From assembly GCF_008035925.1 (NCBI RefSeq), contig NZ_CP036264.1, positions 1 to 64,000 on the forward strand: a DNA stretch of 64,000 nt. Reading direction: 5' to 3'. The notes beneath the pieces are model-generated. The model saw only the letters and a program-made list of their open reading frames with translations, searched no databases and was not told the origin of the DNA. Source of the stretch: Stieleria maiorica (lineage in GTDB: Bacteria > Planctomycetota > Planctomycetia > Pirellulales > Pirellulaceae). The position numbers and the translations under genes are program-made. How positions within the stretch are numbered: the stretch's first letter is position 1; every line of letters starts with the position of its first letter. This document shows, one piece after another, positions 54,433 to 62,357 of the stretch.

Positions 54433-55680
54433 ATGTTCGAAATCAACCGCGCCCGATTGTTGGATCGTTTTCTCAGGTACGTTCGCATCGGGACCCCCGC
54501 CGATCCAGGCAGCGAGACCTATCCCAGCAGCGAGTGCCAACGGGAACTCGGCAAGCTGCTTGCCGCGGAGCTTTCCGCGATGTCCGCAGATGACGTTTAT
54601 CAAGACGAGCATGCGTTGGTCTACGGGACGGTTCCGTCCACCGTCGGCGATGCCGACGTACCCGTTGTCGCGCTTGTCGCCCACGTCGACACCTCGCCCG
54701 ACGCACCCGGAAAAGACGTTCGGCCGCAAGTGATCGAAAACTATCCCGGCGGCGACATCGAACTTGCCAACGGCGAAGTGATCCGCGTCGCCGCCTGTCC
54801 GGCGCTCAACGGGCTTGTCGGTGCCACCTTGATCACCACCGACGGAACATCCCTGCTGGGAGGCGACGACAAAGCCGGGGTGGCGATCATCATGGAATTG
54901 GCCGAGACGTTGATCGAGAACCCGGACCTGAAACACGGCCCCGTCAAGGTCGTGATGACCTGCGATGAAGAGATCGGCCACGGGACCGACAAGATCGACT
55001 TGGAAAAGCTGGCCGCCGACGTGGCCTACACCGTTGATGGCGGCGGAGCGGGAGTGGTGGATGTGGAGACGTTTTCCGCCGATGCCGCCACGGTGCGGTT
55101 CATCGGTGACAACATTCACCCGTCGATCGCCAAAGATCGCATGGTCAACGCGGTTCGGGGCGCCGCCGATTTCGTCGCCGCCCTGCCACGTGATCGCGAC
55201 ACGCCCGAAACCACCGACGGACGCCAGGGATTCATTCACGCCAATTCCATCTCCGGCGGCGTCGGGGAAGCTTCCGTCGAATTGATCCTGCGATCGTTCG
55301 ATGCCGCCGATTTGGAAACCTATGCCGACTTGCTGCGTCAGATCGCCGGCGACGTTGAATCGAAATGGCCCGGGTTGAAAGTCCAGGTCACGACGCGGCG
55401 ACAGTACCGCAACTTGGGTGAAGGCCTGGCCAAGTTGCCCGAGTCGATCACGTTGGCCGAACAAGCCTTCCAAAACTTAGGCCGAGAGTGCACCAAAGAG
55501 ATCATTCGCGGCGGTACCGACGGAAGTGTGCTGACCGAAAAAGGGCTGCCCACACCGAACCTGTCCAGTGGCCAACACAATATCCACAGTGTTCGCGAAT
55601 TCGCCTGCTTGGATGAAATGGTGGCCGCCACCGAACACTTGGTCGAATTGCTGTCGCTGTGGTCCAACCAACGGGCGTAG
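54433..55680 (+). CDS. pepT: Peptidase T
   Basis: Zinc tripeptidase of the M20 family, 415 residues. Metal and catalytic sites: ALVAHVDTSPDAPG (His, Asp), TTDGTSLLGGDDKAGVAI, VMTCDEEIGHGTDKID (catalytic Glu) and YTVDGGGAGVVDVETFSAD. The end of the protein carries the last metal-binding His in SSGQHNIHSVREFACLD. The ATG at 54433 yields the usual MFEINRARLLDRFLRYV start. It is divergent from the exonuclease gene and precedes ispE. Confidence 0.95.
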   Translation: MFEINRARLLDRFLRYVRIGTPADPGSETYPSSECQRELGKLLAAELSAMSADDVYQDEHALVYGTVPSTVGDADVPVVALVAHVDTSPDAPGKDVRPQVIENYPGGDIELANGEVIRVAACPALNGLVGATLITTDGTSLLGGDDKAGVAIIMELAETLIENPDLKHGPVKVVMTCDEEIGHGTDKIDLEKLAADVAYTVDGGGAGVVDVETFSADAATVRFIGDNIHPSIAKDRMVNAVRGAADFVAALPRDRDTPETTDGRQGFIHANSISGGVGEASVELILRSFDAADLETYADLLRQIAGDVESKWPGLKVQVTTRRQYRNLGEGLAKLPESITLAEQAFQNLGRECTKEIIRGGTDGSVLTEKGLPTPNLSSGQHNIHSVREFACLDEMVAATEHLVELLSLWSNQRA

Positions 55681-55720
55681 TGCTTCGTCTATCCTAAAAA
55701 TTGGGGTCAACTGGCAATTC

Positions 55721-55796
55721 GCGAAAAGGGGTCAGGAACCAAAAATGCGAAGCACCCTGCGGGCCATTTGGTTTTTGGTTCCTGACCCCTTTTCGC
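55721..55796. repeat. 25-base perfect inverted repeat, family G
   Basis: GCGAAAAGGGGTCAGGAACC then AAAAA at 55721-55745 and its exact complement at 55772-55796, with a 26-base loop. It ends 21 bases before the ispE start codon, so a transcript read through from pepT would fold a long hairpin just upstream of ispE. The GGGGTCAGGAACC core resembles REP elements seen in planctomycetes. Confidence 0.88.
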
Positions 55797-55817
55797 AGCC
55801 CTCGAAGCACTCACACC

Positions 55818-56795
55818 ATGACCGTCGTCCGAACTTCACCTCCGGCCAAACTGAACCTGTTTCTGGAGATCCCCGCGCGCCGTGACGACGGGTATCACGA
55901 AATCGACACCGTCATGGTCGCCATCGACTGGCGCGACGAACTGGAAATCGAACCGATCCCGCAGGGGCGAATCGAATTGACGGCATCCTGGTTGCCTTCG
56001 GTCGAATCGATTGCCGGCGAGTTAGGCTTGGACACAAGCGATGGTCGAGTGCCCGAGTTGTTGCGGATTCCGACCGATGGTTCCAACCTGGTCGTCCGCG
56101 CACTCGACGCCTTTCGGGCCACCTTCGGCGTCAAAACAGGCTTTCGCGTTCGGCTCGGCAAACGGATTCCGGCCGGCGCGGGGATGGGCGGCGCCAGCAG
56201 CGACGCGGCCCATGCGATTAGCTGTGCCGCCCAGATTCACCAAATTGACAACAGCTCCAGAGTGTTGCACGAGATCGCGGCGTCGATCGGCAGCGACGTT
56301 CCGTTCTTCCTCGGCGGTGGCGGCCCAGAGTCGGCGGTCGCCGCCCGGGCGACCGGTCGTGGTGAGCGATTGTTGCCACTTCAGATTTGTCCATTGATAC
56401 ACTTTGTCGTGGCCTATCCTTCGGTCAGCCTCTCCACAGCGGGCGTTTACGCACAGTTGAATGTCCCGCAGCATCCGGTCGGTTCGGCGTCATTTTTGCA
56501 GGCAATGGATCGGGAAGACCGCGAATCGATGGGTCGAGCGATGATGAACCGTCTGTCCGAACCGGCATTGAAAATTCTGCCACAGCTGAGCGAATTGTTA
56601 GAATCACTGTGGCAATGCGGACTCCAACCGTGTCAACTAACCGGTAGCGGTTCGGCATGTTTTGGAATTGCCAAGGATGCCGAACAGGCCAAGGACATCG
56701 TGAAGCGTTTAAAGACCGAGTTGCAACCTGGTGTATTGCTACGAGTGGCGCGCACGGTTCCTGCTGCGACACCCATTGAAATCGAGCCGAGCTAG
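55818..56795 (+). CDS. ispE: 4-diphosphocytidyl-2-C-methyl-D-erythritol kinase IspE
   Basis: GHMP-family kinase of the MEP isoprenoid pathway, 325 residues. The start TSPPAKLNLFLEI carries the substrate-binding Lys, PAGAGMGGASSDAAHAI the ATP-binding loop, and QPCQLTGSGSACFGIA the motif III glycine-rich turn. The ATG at 55818 is chosen; an upstream frame to 55701 is encoded by the palindrome. spoVG follows about 30 bases later, recalling the ispE-purR-yabJ-spoVG order of Bacillus. Confidence 0.94.
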   Translation: MTVVRTSPPAKLNLFLEIPARRDDGYHEIDTVMVAIDWRDELEIEPIPQGRIELTASWLPSVESIAGELGLDTSDGRVPELLRIPTDGSNLVVRALDAFRATFGVKTGFRVRLGKRIPAGAGMGGASSDAAHAISCAAQIHQIDNSSRVLHEIAASIGSDVPFFLGGGGPESAVAARATGRGERLLPLQICPLIHFVVAYPSVSLSTAGVYAQLNVPQHPVGSASFLQAMDREDRESMGRAMMNRLSEPALKILPQLSELLESLWQCGLQPCQLTGSGSACFGIAKDAEQAKDIVKRLKTELQPGVLLRVARTVPAATPIEIEPS

Positions 56796-56825
56796 AACGC
56801 AGTCAATAGCGAGGGAGTTCAGATC

Positions 56826-57377
56826 GTGGAGATAACGGAGATTCGAATCAAGTTGATGGAGTCGTCGGAAGATCGACTGCGGGCGTTTTGTTCGATCACG
56901 ATCGATGGCTGTTTTGTGGTTCGCGATTTGAAGATCATCGACGGTGCCAACGGACCGTTCGTGGCGATGCCCAGTCGAAAGTTGACCGGTCATTGCAATC
57001 GCTGTCATCACAAGAACCATTTGCGGGCCAGTTACTGCAATCATTGCGGGAACAAGTTGTCGTTTGAAAGCGAAGGCGCGCTCGACTCGCCACAAAAACT
57101 GTATGCCGACGTCGCACACCCGATCAACAGCGATTGCCGCGAGCTGATCCAGGATGCGGTGATCAAAGAATTCGAAGCCGAGCTGAGCCGTTGCCAGCAA
57201 CCCGGCTATCGATCGCGCTACGACGACGATTTTTCGGACGCCGGCGAAGACGTGGACACCGCGATGATCGACCCTCCGCACGCATCACCGGGTCCGTCCA
57301 AGCAACGCAGTCCGGACCGACAGGAAGAGAAGCCCGCCGGCGGAAACGACTCCGAGTTCGGCGCCGGAATTTTCTGA
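56826..57377 (+). CDS. spoVG: SpoVG-family protein with inserted zinc ribbon
   Basis: A site-specific RNA/DNA-binding regulator family. SpoVG hallmarks are TEIRIKLMESSEDRLRAFCS, CFVVRDLKIIDGANGPFVAM, PSRK and, after the insert, ADVAHPINSDCRELIQDAVI. Between PSRK (about 52) and the HPINS segment lies about 38 extra residues with Cys57-x2-Cys60 and Cys71-x2-Cys74, a zinc ribbon. The tail after residue 130 is hydrophilic and disordered. GTG 56826 has AGGGAG eight bases upstream. At 183 residues it is nearly twice the usual ~97. It is probably co-transcribed with ispE. Confidence 0.9.
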   Translation: MEITEIRIKLMESSEDRLRAFCSITIDGCFVVRDLKIIDGANGPFVAMPSRKLTGHCNRCHHKNHLRASYCNHCGNKLSFESEGALDSPQKLYADVAHPINSDCRELIQDAVIKEFEAELSRCQQPGYRSRYDDDFSDAGEDVDTAMIDPPHASPGPSKQRSPDRQEEKPAGGNDSEFGAGIF

Positions 57378-57764
57378 ACCGTCGCGTCGATCAATCTTAC
57401 CCTCATCGCCCTCGTTCCCGGGCTCCGCCTGGGAACGCACCGTCCGTGTGGCTCCGCCACACCTTCGCTGTCAACATGAAGGCTGTCAACGCCAGGCGGA
57501 GCCTCCAGTGCAGTGTGTTCTCAGGTAGAACCCGGGAACAAGTGGGAGGTGGTTTCCTGATCGTTCCACGCTCGCATCGAGCGTAGCTACATCAAATCGG
57601 CGCTAACGATCGACGGTTTCCAGAACGGACTGGCCATGGGAATCGCCTTTCGCTAAAACCGGACCACGTTTCCCCGCAAACGGACGAATCACCCAAGCGA
57701 CGTCCCCCAACGTCGCACGACCCATTTGACAGCATCGCCCACGACGGTGACCAAGGACGGCCCC
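57378..57764. other. Intergenic region with a family A element
   Basis: A 387-base gap containing a longer family A copy at about 57412-57560, and a GCGAGCGTAGCTAC-like end also seen near 8855. The rest shows nothing recognisable. An AAGGA at 57753-57757 is probably the ribosome-binding site of the next gene. Confidence 0.6.
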
Positions 57765-59756
57765 GTGAACACGCCTTTCGTTCGAGTATTAAGACTGGCA
57801 TTTCGCCGTCACTGGGCAATCGCAGCCATCGCCGTCTCCTCACTTGCGGTCGCGTTGCTGTGGAGTGCCAACATCAGCGCGGTGCTGCCGATCGTCGACG
57901 TCGTCTTTGCCGGCGACACGCTTTCGGAGTATGTCGACGACAACATTCAAGAAGCCGATCAGGCGGTCGAGACGCTCACAGCCCAGATCGCCGCGATCGA
58001 GTCCGGCGGGGACGCGGCAGGTCGAACCCTTCAGGGCGAGTCCGTTGACGATCTCCGTGCCCAGGAGACGCGTCAATCCGGCAAGGCCCACTGGTACCGC
58101 CAAGCCAAACCATGGATCGATGCCTATGCACCGACGACACCCTTCGGCACGTTGTTGGCCATTTTGGCTTTCTTGGTCATCGGCACGGCGTTGAAGCTGG
58201 TCGCGCTGACGGCCAACATGATGTGGGTGCAATATGTCAGCGGGCGGACGGCGATCGACTTGCGAGCGATCTTCTTTCGCAAGGCGTTGCGATTGGACCT
58301 GGACGCGTTCGGTGAAAACGGTTCGGCCGATCTGACGGCGCGTTTGACCAACGATGTCGCCCTGGTCACCGCGGGTGTTTCCACCTTGCTCGGCCGCATG
58401 ATCCGCGAACCGCTGAAGATGGCGGCGTGTTTGATCGGAGCCGCGATCGTGTGTCACCGTCTGTTGTTCTTGGTGCTGATCGTCTCGCCGATCTTGGCGT
58501 TCATCATGCAAAAACTCAGCCGGGCCATCCGTCGCGCCAGCAAACGTGCGATGGAGGAGATGAGCCAGCTGTACGGGATGCTGAACGATTCGTTCGCCGG
58601 AATTCGACTGGTCAAAGCGTCCAACACCCAGGCCTTTGAACGCGCCCGACTTCGACGCGGCACGTTCGCCTACTATCAGAAAACGATGAAGATGGCGTTC
58701 TACAACACGTTGGCACGTGGGACGACCGAATTGATGGGCATGACCACGGTTTCGCTGGCCATCCTGGCTGGCGGCTACCTGGTGTTGAACAAGCAAACGC
58801 ATCTGTTCGGTTTGCAAATGACGACCGAACCGCTGGAACAGGGGCAGATCTTTTTGTTCTTCAGCTTCTTGATCGGTGCGTCGGATCCGGCGCGGAAATT
58901 GGCCGACGTCTGGAGCGGGTTGCAACGCGGCATCGCCGCCGCGGTCCGTGTGATGGAAATCGTCGACATGCCCGTCCGTGTCGAGGAGCCGGCCGTCCCA
59001 CGGTCTCCCCAACGGCCCCATTCGACTATCCGATTCGAAGGCGTGGAGTATCAATACCCATCGGGGCCGAAGGTGTTGCGGGGGATCGATCTGGAAATCC
59101 CGCACGGCGAAACCATCGCCATCGTCGGTCCCAACGGCTGTGGGAAAAGCACGATGATCAGCCTGCTGTGCCGATTCGATGATCCACAGGCCGGGCGGGT
59201 GCTGTTGGATGACGTGCCGATCAATGAAATGCGAACCCGTGATCTGCGCAAGCGGCTCGCCCTGGTCACTCAGCGGACGATTTTGTTCGACGACACGATC
59301 GAAAACAACATTCGCTATGGCAGCCCCGGTGCGGATTTACACGACGTCGTCCGGGCGGCCAAATTGGCCTTTGCCGATGACTTCATCCGCAAGAAAACAC
59401 CGGACGGATACAAGACGATCCTGGGGACCGGTGGGATGCGGTTGTCCGGCGGCCAGATGCAACGCATCGCGCTGGCCCGTGCGTTTCTTCGCGACCCCGA
59501 CATCTTGATCCTGGATGAAGCGACCAGCCAGATCGATTTGGAAAGCGAACAGCTGATCCACCAGGCTCTGGAAAAGTTCCTGGTCGGCCGCACCGGCGTG
59601 ATGATCACACACCGCGCCAGCACGTTGGCGATGGCCCACCGAGTGGTCGTCGTCGAACAGGGGCAGGTCGCCGCCAGCGGAGCACACGCCGAAGTGATCG
59701 GCCAAAACCGTTTCTATCAAAGCCTGTGCGGGACCGATCAGCCGATCGCGGCCTAG
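57765..59756 (+). CDS. ABC transporter, ATP-binding/permease (MsbA/lipid exporter-like)
   Basis: Half-transporter of about 663 residues: a six-helix exporter domain in the N-terminal 380 residues, then an ATPase domain. Walker A is GPNGCGKSTMISLL, signature LSGGQMQRIALARAF, Walker B DILILDEATSQIDLESE, H-loop MITHRAS. An extended soluble insertion (about residues 40-120) between the first two helices is larger than in MsbA. GTG 57765 has AAGGA seven bases upstream; TTG 57726 and GTG 57747 are alternatives. The stop TAG is supplied by the first bases of a palindrome. Substrate unknown, likely lipid-linked. Confidence 0.9.
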   Translation: MNTPFVRVLRLAFRRHWAIAAIAVSSLAVALLWSANISAVLPIVDVVFAGDTLSEYVDDNIQEADQAVETLTAQIAAIESGGDAAGRTLQGESVDDLRAQETRQSGKAHWYRQAKPWIDAYAPTTPFGTLLAILAFLVIGTALKLVALTANMMWVQYVSGRTAIDLRAIFFRKALRLDLDAFGENGSADLTARLTNDVALVTAGVSTLLGRMIREPLKMAACLIGAAIVCHRLLFLVLIVSPILAFIMQKLSRAIRRASKRAMEEMSQLYGMLNDSFAGIRLVKASNTQAFERARLRRGTFAYYQKTMKMAFYNTLARGTTELMGMTTVSLAILAGGYLVLNKQTHLFGLQMTTEPLEQGQIFLFFSFLIGASDPARKLADVWSGLQRGIAAAVRVMEIVDMPVRVEEPAVPRSPQRPHSTIRFEGVEYQYPSGPKVLRGIDLEIPHGETIAIVGPNGCGKSTMISLLCRFDDPQAGRVLLDDVPINEMRTRDLRKRLALVTQRTILFDDTIENNIRYGSPGADLHDVVRAAKLAFADDFIRKKTPDGYKTILGTGGMRLSGGQMQRIALARAFLRDPDILILDEATSQIDLESEQLIHQALEKFLVGRTGVMITHRASTLAMAHRVVVVEQGQVAASGAHAEVIGQNRFYQSLCGTDQPIAA

Positions 59757-59887
59757 GCTTTGTCCCTAAACCCGGCAAGGGTCGTATGTGGTAGCGGAAT
59801 TCGCCAAGAATTTCGGCTTTTCCCGTGTGGGTTGCTGCGAGTCGAAAGCCTTGGCGGCTTCCGCTACGGATTTAGGGACAAAGCCTA
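59754..59887. repeat. Nested palindromic element containing a family E copy
   Basis: Outer arms are a perfect 17-base inverted repeat (TAGGCTTTGTCCCTAAA at 59754-59770 and its complement at 59871-59887). Inside is a family E palindrome at 59791-59867. The first three bases, TAG, are the stop codon of the ABC transporter gene, so the insertion abuts or created the gene end. Confidence 0.82.
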
Positions 59888-60265
59888 GTCGTCCGCCGCC
59901 GTCGATTCTTACCGAATGCAGGTTTTCTCCATTGCGGGAAACCACGGCGTCGCTACGATGGTCCAGGTTAGGATCGGCCGGTTGATCCATTGCGATGCCG
60001 GTTGATCGGCGACGCGTGTCGAACAAGCAGACGACGCGAGCCCTCCCGCACCCATCTGATCGCCACCAACCGTCTGATCGTCCGTGCGGCCAATGATCTA
60101 AAGAGCGTCAGCATCACTTGGATGAACGTCCTTGGGTGAGCCTCCATTGAGGTGAGCCGGAATGTGAACAGGCTGTGTCGAGAGCATTTGTAATCTCGAC
60201 AAGCGCGACGTTAGCTGCGCGGAAAACATTTGGCGTTCTTATTGGAACCCGTCTTCAGTATTGGG
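59888..60265. other. Intergenic upstream of the flotillin-like gene
   Basis: About 378 bases without a supported gene. Apart from the palindrome just before it, no terminator, repeat or RNA is recognisable. Confidence 0.5.
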
Positions 60266-61357
60266 ATGCCCTCCCGATTGCAACTTGTGGTCGCCGCTGC
60301 GCTGATCGTGAGTGTGGTCGCGATCGCACTGTTCTGGGTGCTCAGCAAGTGCGGAGCGTACTGGGTCCAAGCTTACATGTCGGGTGCGGACATCACGATG
60401 AAAAGTTTGGTCGTGATGTATTTGCTCAAGTTAGATTTGCCGATGATGGTCACCGCGAAAATCATGTGTCGGCAAGCCGGCTTGCGGATCGATCGTCAGG
60501 GCGGTATTCGAACTGCGGACATGCAAATTCATGCGCTCGCCGGCGGCGATGTCATGAACGTGGTTCAGGCAATCATCGTGGCGCACCAGGCCGGGATCGA
60601 CCTGGATTTTGATCGCGCCGCGGCGATTGATCTGGCCGGTCGAGATGTGCTTCAGGCGGTGCAGACTAGTGTGACCCCAAAAGTCATTCATTGCCCAGAG
60701 TTGGGCCAAGGCCGAAAGTCTTTGAGTGCGATTGCAAAGAACGGCGTGGAATTGCTCGTCAGCGCGCGGGTGACGGTCCGTACGAATTTGGATCAGCTGA
60801 TCGGTGGCGCGACCGAAGAAACGATCGTCGCCCGCGTCGGTCAGGCGATCGTCAGCGCGATCGGGTCGTCCGCGTCGCACATGGATGTGTTGGAAATGCC
60901 GCTGCAGATTTCAAAGGCAGCGATGGCCCGCGGGCTCGATTCCAACACGGCATTCGCGATCGTCTCGATTGACATCGCCGACATCGATGTCGGCGAAAAT
61001 ATTGGGGCCAGATTGCAACGTGACCAAGCCGATGCGGAGAGCCGTCTCGGCCGCGCGCGGGCCGAAGCCCGCCGGGCCGAAGCGGTCGCTCGCGCTCAGC
61101 AGATGTTGGCCAAGGTCGCTGAAAACCGAGCCCATCTGGTCAATGCCGAGGCTGAGGTGCCGCGGGCGATCGCGGCCGCGTTTCGCAGCGGACAATTGCG
61201 ACCTAAACCTCGCCACCCGAGATCCGGTGTTGTTCGCGATCAATCGCCAACCGGAAACGCTGCGTCGGATCATAAAAACAGCCCCGCCAGATCGGCAGGG
61301 ACGACGCCATCGGCCCCCGATCCTTTTCCCAGACCACGGGAGGAACGTGACGGATGA
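60266..61357 (+). CDS. floA: Flotillin-like protein FloA (UPF0365)
   Basis: Membrane-microdomain scaffold protein, 363 residues. An N-terminal membrane segment (LVVAAALIVSVVAIALFWVL, about 5-25) precedes a PHB-like domain with IDLAGRDVLQAVQTSVTPKV, VTVRTNLDQLIGGATEETIV and VSIDIADIDVGENIGARL, then an Ala/Glu/Arg coiled coil ending VNAEAEVPRAIAAAFRSG. After FRSG the usual GVMDYYxxxN type tail is replaced by QLRPKPRHPRSGVVRDQSPT, Pro/Arg-rich and unrelated. Start ATG 60266. A BON-domain gene follows. Confidence 0.87.
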   Translation: MPSRLQLVVAAALIVSVVAIALFWVLSKCGAYWVQAYMSGADITMKSLVVMYLLKLDLPMMVTAKIMCRQAGLRIDRQGGIRTADMQIHALAGGDVMNVVQAIIVAHQAGIDLDFDRAAAIDLAGRDVLQAVQTSVTPKVIHCPELGQGRKSLSAIAKNGVELLVSARVTVRTNLDQLIGGATEETIVARVGQAIVSAIGSSASHMDVLEMPLQISKAAMARGLDSNTAFAIVSIDIADIDVGENIGARLQRDQADAESRLGRARAEARRAEAVARAQQMLAKVAENRAHLVNAEAEVPRAIAAAFRSGQLRPKPRHPRSGVVRDQSPTGNAASDHKNSPARSAGTTPSAPDPFPRPREERDG

Positions 61358-61471
61358 AACGTTCCAACCGAACCTGGCATTACCAATCCAATACCCGGTT
61401 CATTCAGTCGGCGCCATCAGTGATCCGATGCCGGTGGTATTTGTGTCTTCTGCTTTCAATAGGAGTAAAGC

Positions 61472-61714
61472 ATGGCCCTCGGTAGTCGAATCCCCGACAA
61501 AACGATCCTTAAGAATGTTCAAAACCGGTTGTCCAAAAAATGTTCCACTTCGCCAAAAGTAAGTGGTGACGTGCGCAGCGGCGAAGTCACGCTTAACGGT
61601 ACCATCAAAAACGAAGTCGAACGCAAGCAGATCATCCGAGCGGTCTCGTCGGTCGAAGGTGTCTCTCGAGTCATCGATCGCATCAAACTGGAAGTCCGCC
61701 CGACGACGGTTTGA
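61472..61714 (+). CDS. BON domain protein
   Basis: An 80-residue protein formed by a single BON domain (VSGDVRSGEVTLNGTIKNEV and VSSVEGVSRVIDRIKLE), a fold thought to bind phospholipids or hydrophobic ligands. It lacks a signal peptide or transmembrane anchor, unlike OsmY, so it may be cytosolic or act at the inner face of the membrane. It lies 114 bases after floA on the same strand, so a link with membrane domains is possible. Confidence 0.85.
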   Translation: MALGSRIPDKTILKNVQNRLSKKCSTSPKVSGDVRSGEVTLNGTIKNEVERKQIIRAVSSVEGVSRVIDRIKLEVRPTTV

Positions 61715-61792
61715 AACGACGCTCGCTGTACCGCAGCGGCCTGCCCCGCTGCGGACTTGCATCCCACTACTTGTTCAACCGGAGCTGATCAG

Positions 61793-61957
61793 ATCACGAA
61801 AAATCAAAACACCTTCGCTAAACGACAGCGCGAGATGGAAAAAAAACGCAAAGCGGAAGAGAAACGACAGCGTCGAAACGAACGCAAATCCGCTTCACCA
61901 GACATTCCACCAGACGTGGCAGCTGTTGTCGATCCCGATGACGCACCCCCATCGTAA
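61793..61957 (+). CDS. Small basic protein, probable AUC start, upstream of cold-shock gene
   Basis: A 54-residue, Lys/Arg/Glu-rich protein (KNQNTFAKRQREMEKKRKAE). Coding begins at ITKNQNTF, where no ATG, GTG or TTG exists. The ATC at 61793-61795 sits 8 bases after GGAG (61781-61784), ideal Shine-Dalgarno spacing. The next in-frame candidates, TTG 61757 and ATG 61835, are poorer: one adds a non-conserved leader and the other loses the NTFAKRQRE block. Similar small KRxRE proteins occur near csp genes. The protein is likely; the start codon is an inference. Confidence 0.55.
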   Translation: MTKNQNTFAKRQREMEKKRKAEEKRQRRNERKSASPDIPPDVAAVVDPDDAPPS

Positions 61958-62099
61958 GACTCCTTTAAACCAACCGCTTCGCGTTCCAGCGTGAATCAAG
62001 AAGCAATCATCACAGAAGCATCTGTGGTGCAACAACCAACGTGTCGACGCAGTTGCGCGAACGTTTCTCGCAACGCATCGGGGCATCATCGTTTTTAAA

Positions 62100-62318
62100 A
62101 TGGATACGGAAATGGAAAAAGGCAAGATTAAACGCGTGACCGACAAGGGTTTCGGTTTCATCTCCAGCGACGGAAGCAACAGTGACATGTTCTTTCACAG
62201 TTCGTCGGTTGAAGGAGTCGAATTCAATGACCTCCGCGAAGGCCAGGAGGTGACTTATAACGTCGGACAGGGCCCCAAGGGACCACGGGCCGAAAACGTC
62301 CAGTTGGTCGGGCGCTAA
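62100..62318 (+). CDS. Cold-shock domain protein (CspA family)
   Basis: A 72-residue nucleic-acid-binding protein. The RNP1-like motif is KGFGFISSDG and RNP2-like is DMFFHSSSVEG, followed by LREGQEVTYNVGQGPKGPRA. It is an RNA chaperone that prevents structure in mRNA. The 142-base gap before it could be a long 5' leader of the kind found on csp mRNAs. A second Met four codons in is an alternative start. Confidence 0.93.
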   Translation: MDTEMEKGKIKRVTDKGFGFISSDGSNSDMFFHSSSVEGVEFNDLREGQEVTYNVGQGPKGPRAENVQLVGR

Positions 62319-62357
62319 GTGCGCGCCCGCGCATGGAAACTCAGCACGGGTTTCGAT

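Noticed and set aside
54346-55473. Upstream extension of the PolB-type exonuclease frame
   Set aside because: This part is antisense to pepT and protein-like sequence begins only at the ATG at 54345.
60804-61562. A frame-shifted continuation of FloA considered as a frameshift error
   Set aside because: The alternative frame after residue FRSG does not restore the usual FloA tail, so no simple indel explains the difference.
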